Shown here: positions 60,120-64,000 of the stretch, piece by piece
Layout of the letters: each line of letters starts with the position of its first letter
How positions within the stretch are numbered: the stretch's first letter is position 1
From: Bacillus sp. SD075
Lineage (GTDB): Bacteria; Bacillota; Bacilli; Bacillales; DSM-1321
Direction: 5' to 3'
Assembly (NCBI RefSeq): GCF_017355165.1
Contig: NZ_JADILK010000008.1
Coordinates: forward strand, 62,001-126,000
DNA length: 64,000 nt
Notes under the pieces: model-generated
The model's input: only the letters and a program-made list of their open reading frames with translations
Told to the model about the DNA's origin: nothing
Database searches by the model: none
Program-made: the position numbers and the translations under genes

Positions 60120-60562
60120 CACTTCCCCTCCTGTTCCGCTGGAGATTCAAACAGTCTGTGCTTTGTACGGTATTCACTAGCGTTCATGATAAATTGCTTT
60201 CCGACTTTTTTAAGCCCATTTATGATGATGGGGGCCTGAAGATTCGCCGTCGTTTCATTGAAAGGATCTTGAATCGTTAAAATGACGAACGTAATGACTT
60301 CCAGTTCCGATTCTATTTCTAAAGAAGATAATACCTCATCCGTAAGTTTCACTTCGTAATCATGAAACATTTCAAAAGGGTCCGTCACAATGAAGGCAAG
60401 CTCTTTTGTTTCTATCGATTGCAGGGCGAAAAAGGGCGTGTCATCCAAAGCTAGCAAGCAAAACTGTTTTTCTTCTAAAAATCCCGGTATCCCGCTTTCA
60501 AATACATAAATCTCTTTCTCTGCCATTTCGATTTCGCCATGAAATTTTGTTTGTAGAATCAT
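60119..60562 (-). CDS. fliW: Flagellar assembly factor FliW
   Basis: 147-aa FliW, which binds flagellin or CsrA and so couples hag translation to filament export ([35 protein letters not shown]). The start ATG 60562 gives MILQTKFHG like B. subtilis; a GTG at 60574 overlapping the yviE stop is the alternative. Neither has a strong ribosome site, suggesting coupling to yviE. Confidence 0.94.
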   Translation of the reverse strand: MILQTKFHGEIEMAEKEIYVFESGIPGFLEEKQFCLLALDDTPFFALQSIETKELAFIVTDPFEMFHDYEVKLTDEVLSSLEIESELEVITFVILTIQDPFNETTANLQAPIIINGLKKVGKQFIMNASEYRTKHRLFESPAEQEGK

Positions 60563-60570
60563 CTGTGTTT

Positions 60571-61152
60571 TCACTTCCCTATCTCATCTGGAAATAAATT
60601 GATGAAATCTATATCCAGCGCATTTTTTTGTAGAATTTCGACATCCACACTGCCTGGTGTGTATGTATGGTTCACCCTGTTGATTCGAGCATCAATGATC
60701 GGTTTTTGGGCGATCGCTTCTATCTTCACTTCGGCTGGCTGGTAGTCAAGCTTCACGCTGAAATGAGAGGGGATCCAGCCGAGATTGAATTGCTTCCCAG
60801 GCCCTTTGCTGTTATGCCTCGCCTGGTCAGCGAGTGCATTACCGCCTTTTTCAATATGCCTCAGCTCCGTTCCCTGCTGTGAGCGTCTTGCCATACCCGC
60901 CAGCCAATCTTGATATCCCCGCTGCGCAAATTCATCCACCCTCCTTGAGAGGCTTTTCAAATCCATGTCTTCCCTTGCTTGTGACTGATCGATCGTCAGC
61001 TTGCCTGGAGTCGTTTGGATTTCGAGGATCGCTTTCGGCTGTTCGATTGATTGGACTGCTGGCCTCTGTTCGATTTGCTGTATAGGCTGCTCTATATTCA
61101 ATCCAATCTTCATTGCGGTGGATTGCAATCTAATTTGCGGAATCTGCATCAT
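60571..61152 (-). CDS. yviE: YviE-like flagellar-region protein (DUF6470)
   Basis: About 193 aa, starting MMQIPQIRLQST, with Pro/Gln-rich repeats of IEQ (about 20-50) and a DUF6470 body (SHFSVKLDYQPAEVKIEAI). Function unknown; always next to flgL and fliW in Bacillus. GGAG lies 5 nt before ATG 61152. Confidence 0.85.
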   Translation of the reverse strand: MMQIPQIRLQSTAMKIGLNIEQPIQQIEQRPAVQSIEQPKAILEIQTTPGKLTIDQSQAREDMDLKSLSRRVDEFAQRGYQDWLAGMARRSQQGTELRHIEKGGNALADQARHNSKGPGKQFNLGWIPSHFSVKLDYQPAEVKIEAIAQKPIIDARINRVNHTYTPGSVDVEILQKNALDIDFINLFPDEIGK

Positions 61153-61193
61153 CAACACTCCTTATAGAAAAAAGCTATCCGTTTAAGAATAGC

Positions 61194-62072
61194 TTAGCGA
61201 AGAAAATCCAATAAACTCGGTTGCATGATTTTTGCTCCGATACTTAAAGCAGCACTATGGACACTTTCCTGGGTGGTCAAATCCATGATCGCCTTTTCAA
61301 TATCGACATCCTCATTTTTCGAAAGGATTTCAGTGGCAAAAACCTCCTGCTGCTTGAGACGGTCCGTCATCAGTTCAATCCGATTCTGCCTTGCGCCAAC
61401 CTGGGCCTGCATGCCCAAGAAAGTATTTATCGTTGCATCAAGTCCTTCAAGCGTGCCACTCACGTCCCCGCCGTTTTCGAGTGCATCGATTGTCTGGTCG
61501 ATGCTTCCGCCAGCAGCGAGTGCATCACCAAAAATCTTGGAACCGTCCGTATTGATTTTAAGGGAAATCCCGGAAAACACTTCAAGGTTTATATTCCCTG
61601 TGCCATACACCGTATTTCCATCCGCGTCTTTAACGGACGATGGTCTCACATTCGTATCCTGGCCGTTGAAAATATACTTCCCGCCTATCTGTGTGTCACC
61701 GAGATTTACGAGATGTTCTTTTAATTGCTTGATTTCCTCTGAAATATTTTTCAATTGTTCGCCTTCATACGTTCCATTGCTGCCTTGAACCGTTAGCTCA
61801 CGAATCCGTTGCATGGCGGAAACCGCTTCACTTATGGCATCATCCGTGCTGTCGATCCAATTGGTCGCCTCGGAAATGTTGCTCCGATACTGCCCTATTT
61901 GATTGAGATTTGTCCGGTACCTCATTCCCATCATGGCCGCAACGGGGTTATCGGATGGTTTGGAGAATTTCTTTTGAGAGGAAACCTGCTCTTGCAGCTT
62001 GGACATCTTTTCGTAACTGCTGCTTAAATTGCTCAACATATTATTGGTTAGCATCGATTGCGTTACCCGCAT
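61194..62072 (-). CDS. flgL: Hook-filament junction protein FlgL
   Basis: 292-aa HAP3, flagellin-like at both ends (MRVTQSMLTNNMLSNLSSSY; EDVDIEKAIMDLTTQESVHS). Joins hook and filament beside FlgK. GGGGGG precedes the ATG; it lies 14 nt after flgK. Confidence 0.95.
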   Translation of the reverse strand: MRVTQSMLTNNMLSNLSSSYEKMSKLQEQVSSQKKFSKPSDNPVAAMMGMRYRTNLNQIGQYRSNISEATNWIDSTDDAISEAVSAMQRIRELTVQGSNGTYEGEQLKNISEEIKQLKEHLVNLGDTQIGGKYIFNGQDTNVRPSSVKDADGNTVYGTGNINLEVFSGISLKINTDGSKIFGDALAAGGSIDQTIDALENGGDVSGTLEGLDATINTFLGMQAQVGARQNRIELMTDRLKQQEVFATEILSKNEDVDIEKAIMDLTTQESVHSAALSIGAKIMQPSLLDFLR

Positions 62073-62086
62073 GTTCGTCCCCCCTA

Positions 62087-63646
62087 TTATCGGCCTACTG
62101 TTCCCATTCCGTTTATGATTTTATCAAGCATTTCGTCCATCATCGTCATCATTCTTGCAGATGCGTTGTATGCCTGCTGGAATTTGATCATGTCCGTCAT
62201 TTCTTCATCCAGGGATACCGAACTGACGGACTCCCTATTTTGATTGACTGAGGCAGCGAGCACGACTGAGTTGGACAGGTTCTTTTGGGCGCTTTGGGAA
62301 TCCACCCCAAGCTTTCCGATGATACCGGAATAATAGGTGTCGAAGCTTCCCGTCAATTCGTCAGAGTTTTGGTCTTTAGTCGTATACTCACTAAACGCCT
62401 TCTTTTTAAGGTCAGCCAGGAGTTTGGCATTTTCATTATCACCGGATGCCCCTCCGCTTTTTCCGCCTGCGGCAATTTTTGTGGGATCCTTAACGATTTC
62501 ACCGTTCACCTTGATGCTTTGGGCGGCACTCTTACCAGGTTCAAGTTCAAAGAAGTTCAATGTTGAAGTGTTGCCTTCACCTAATGCATAACCTTGTTTA
62601 TGGATGGCATTGAACTCATTCACAAAAGCCGTCGTCATATTATCGAGCTTTTTCAGCATATCAGGATAAGCGCCGCCGATCATGCCGTCAGCTTTCTTAT
62701 AGCCGAAGCTTTTGATCAAACCGGATAGTTCACCCGAGAATTTGTAATCGGTCAATGTTTTCGAACCAAACTTCAATCCGTCTACCATACCTGTCTTTTT
62801 ATCATGGCTAACTTCAACTTTCGAAGTTCCCACCATCCCGGTTTGGTTAACACTGACCAGATTGATGGGCGGCGCAAAAGACGAACCGTCTTCTTGCATC
62901 AATTCGATGTTGTATAGCCCTGTAGCCACATCACTGGCTCTGCCATAATCCGTCGGAATGACGTTATTCACTTTAATGCTGACAAGCTGTGAGAGATTGT
63001 CTACGAGTACATCACGTTTATCATAAAGGTCATTGGGGATATAACCATGCGGTTCCACTTTGCTGATCTGCTGGTTAAGCTGATCAATACTGCTGATGAG
63101 TGTATTGATTTCGTTCGCTTTGACGTTTATCTGATTGCCGATATCCGTTTGTACATTCGTTAGCGAGTTGTAGTAGTAGTTTAGGATATCCGCGACCATG
63201 ACACCCGTCGAGGCAACGACTTCACGCGCCCCGGAGTTTTCCGTATTCGCCGTCAGCCCCTGAAGCGAATTCCAGAACTTCTCCATCGTGGCGGCTAACC
63301 CGCTGTCGGTCGGTTCGTTCATGACGCCTTCCATTTTCGTCAGGGATTCGCTCATGGCCCCGTAATAACCGATTTTATTACTTTGTGTCCTGAATTGTGC
63401 ATCCAGGAAACTGTCACGGATCCGTTGAACCGTTTCAGCCGCCACTCCTGTCCCGATTTGGCCGGCAACGCGCGGGCTGTTCAAACCTACAGTAGGGAAG
63501 CCCGACGTCTGGACCATGTTGACCCGCTGCCTTGAATATCCTAATGTATTGGCATTGGCCACGTTATTTCCTGTTGTATACAAGGCACCTTGAGAGGTGG
63601 ATAATCCGCGTTTGGCGGTCTCAAGACCCATAAAGCTTGAAATCAT
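62087..63646 (-). CDS. flgK: Hook-associated protein FlgK
   Basis: 519-aa HAP1. N-terminal rod/hook motif (GLETAKRGLSTSQGALYTTG, NNVANANTLGYSRQRVN) and C-terminal MIKFQQAYNASARMMTMMDEM. First structural gene of flgK-flgL-yviE-fliW-csrA in this window, preceded by flgN. Confidence 0.96.
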   Translation of the reverse strand: MISSFMGLETAKRGLSTSQGALYTTGNNVANANTLGYSRQRVNMVQTSGFPTVGLNSPRVAGQIGTGVAAETVQRIRDSFLDAQFRTQSNKIGYYGAMSESLTKMEGVMNEPTDSGLAATMEKFWNSLQGLTANTENSGAREVVASTGVMVADILNYYYNSLTNVQTDIGNQINVKANEINTLISSIDQLNQQISKVEPHGYIPNDLYDKRDVLVDNLSQLVSIKVNNVIPTDYGRASDVATGLYNIELMQEDGSSFAPPINLVSVNQTGMVGTSKVEVSHDKKTGMVDGLKFGSKTLTDYKFSGELSGLIKSFGYKKADGMIGGAYPDMLKKLDNMTTAFVNEFNAIHKQGYALGEGNTSTLNFFELEPGKSAAQSIKVNGEIVKDPTKIAAGGKSGGASGDNENAKLLADLKKKAFSEYTTKDQNSDELTGSFDTYYSGIIGKLGVDSQSAQKNLSNSVVLAASVNQNRESVSSVSLDEEMTDMIKFQQAYNASARMMTMMDEMLDKIINGMGTVGR

Positions 63647-63676
63647 TTGCTCGCACCTCCATCTTTTTTCTGCTTC

Positions 63677-64000
63677 CTATGCTTTGGAATCAAACATTAC
63701 CCTCCCGATTTTCGCCGTTTCCCTAACCGAATCCCCGTAATTCAGGTTCTGGTTCTGCGGCCTCAGAATATCCAAAGAGACATTGATAAATTGAAGGGAC
63801 TGATAGATCAATTGCTGATTTAAACCGTTCCGCTCTTTCAGCTTAGCCACTTCGTCCAGCAATTCCGCTTTAAGCATTTCAAGGGCTTCCGTTTCTTCTG
63901 TTCCTGTCAGTTCCGTTACGGTATGGATGGAAGGCGGCTTTCCCACCGTTCCATTTGCGGCAAGATATTCCTCGACTGCCCTTTCCCTTTCCTTATCCGT
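63677..64000 (-). CDS. flgN: FlgN family flagellar chaperone, 5' end missing
   Basis: The C-terminal 107 residues of a FlgN/YvyG protein (LKERNGLNQQLIYQSLQFIN; the tail IGRVMFDSKA). The frame continues past the window edge. FlgN chaperones FlgK and FlgL, which follow it. Helical and charged, as typical. Confidence 0.85.
   Translation of the reverse strand, partial: TDKERERAVEEYLAANGTVGKPPSIHTVTELTGTEETEALEMLKAELLDEVAKLKERNGLNQQLIYQSLQFINVSLDILRPQNQNLNYGDSVRETAKIGRVMFDSKA

Noticed and set aside
61225-61788. Long plus-strand open frame opposite flgL (187 codons)
   Set aside because: Antisense to a clear flgL; low-complexity translation with no family resemblance and no ribosome site.

Overview
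The window reads as ordinary chromosome of a motile, low-to-medium GC Gram-positive bacterium of the Bacillaceae. Gene order follows the Bacillus subtilis trxB-crh-clpP-sigL-cggR, his, hprK-lgt-ppaX, csbA-uvrBA, minJ-ctpB-ftsEX-cccB-prfB-secA and hag-csrA-fliW-flgLK blocks. Nearly everything is on the minus strand. A Peribacillus/'Bacillus simplex'-like host is my inference from protein resemblance and repeat types, not something I can prove here.

Layout. 1-3786: gapA (3' end cut by the window edge), its repressor gene cggR with an operator, a glutaredoxin-like gene and rpoN/sigL with a cre site. 4104-4175: tRNA-Arg(CCG). 4463-5071: clpP behind a CtsR box. 5169-8855: crh-whiA-yvcK-rapZ-nudix operon, preceded by a structured intergenic element. 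9402-11955: trxB and a TPR gene. 12152-18729: complete hisZGDBHAFI operon. 19221-20919: a sortase D and its LPxTA-type acidic surface protein, the latter broken by an in-frame stop. 21161-25079: yvoF-ppaX-yvoD-lgt-hprK. 25567-26667: yvlB with a SigW-type promoter. 27148-32469: uvrA-uvrB-csbA. 32655-37393: catalase, MMPL exporter, YceI protein. 37450-40683: siderophore uptake genes with two Fur boxes. 40772-52287: minJ, ctpB, an M23 peptidase, ftsX, ftsE, cccB, yvjA, prfB (with its programmed frameshift) and secA. 54091-64000: hpf and the late flagellar genes fliT-fliS-fliD-flaG, hag, csrA-fliW-yviE-flgL-flgK-flgN (flgN cut by the edge).

The most unusual part is 52706-53990, between secA and hpf. 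It holds a sinR homologue and, convergent to it, a 46-codon sinI-like antirepressor gene. The sinI-like gene lies behind what reads clearly as a class I cyclic-di-GMP (GEMM) riboswitch. Next comes a small CxxC...CxxC protein gene whose promoter region carries inverted GTTCTTT repeats, the SinR recognition sequence. Together this suggests that c-di-GMP feeds directly into the SinI/SinR motility-biofilm switch, next to the flagellar genes. As far as I know this wiring is not the B. subtilis one, where sinI lies directly upstream of sinR and is driven by Spo0A.

Other regulation visible in the DNA: SigD promoters for flaG and hag, CsrA-type GGA sites in the hag leader next to csrA-fliW, a SigB promoter for hpf, and a palindromic MarR/MhqR-like operator behind a perfect consensus promoter at the YceI gene. 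Gene-free stretches hold short Bacillus-type intergenic repeats (25305-25534, 26896-27122, 57739-57866) and a 284-bp MITE-like element with 20-bp perfect terminal inverted repeats (58141-58424).
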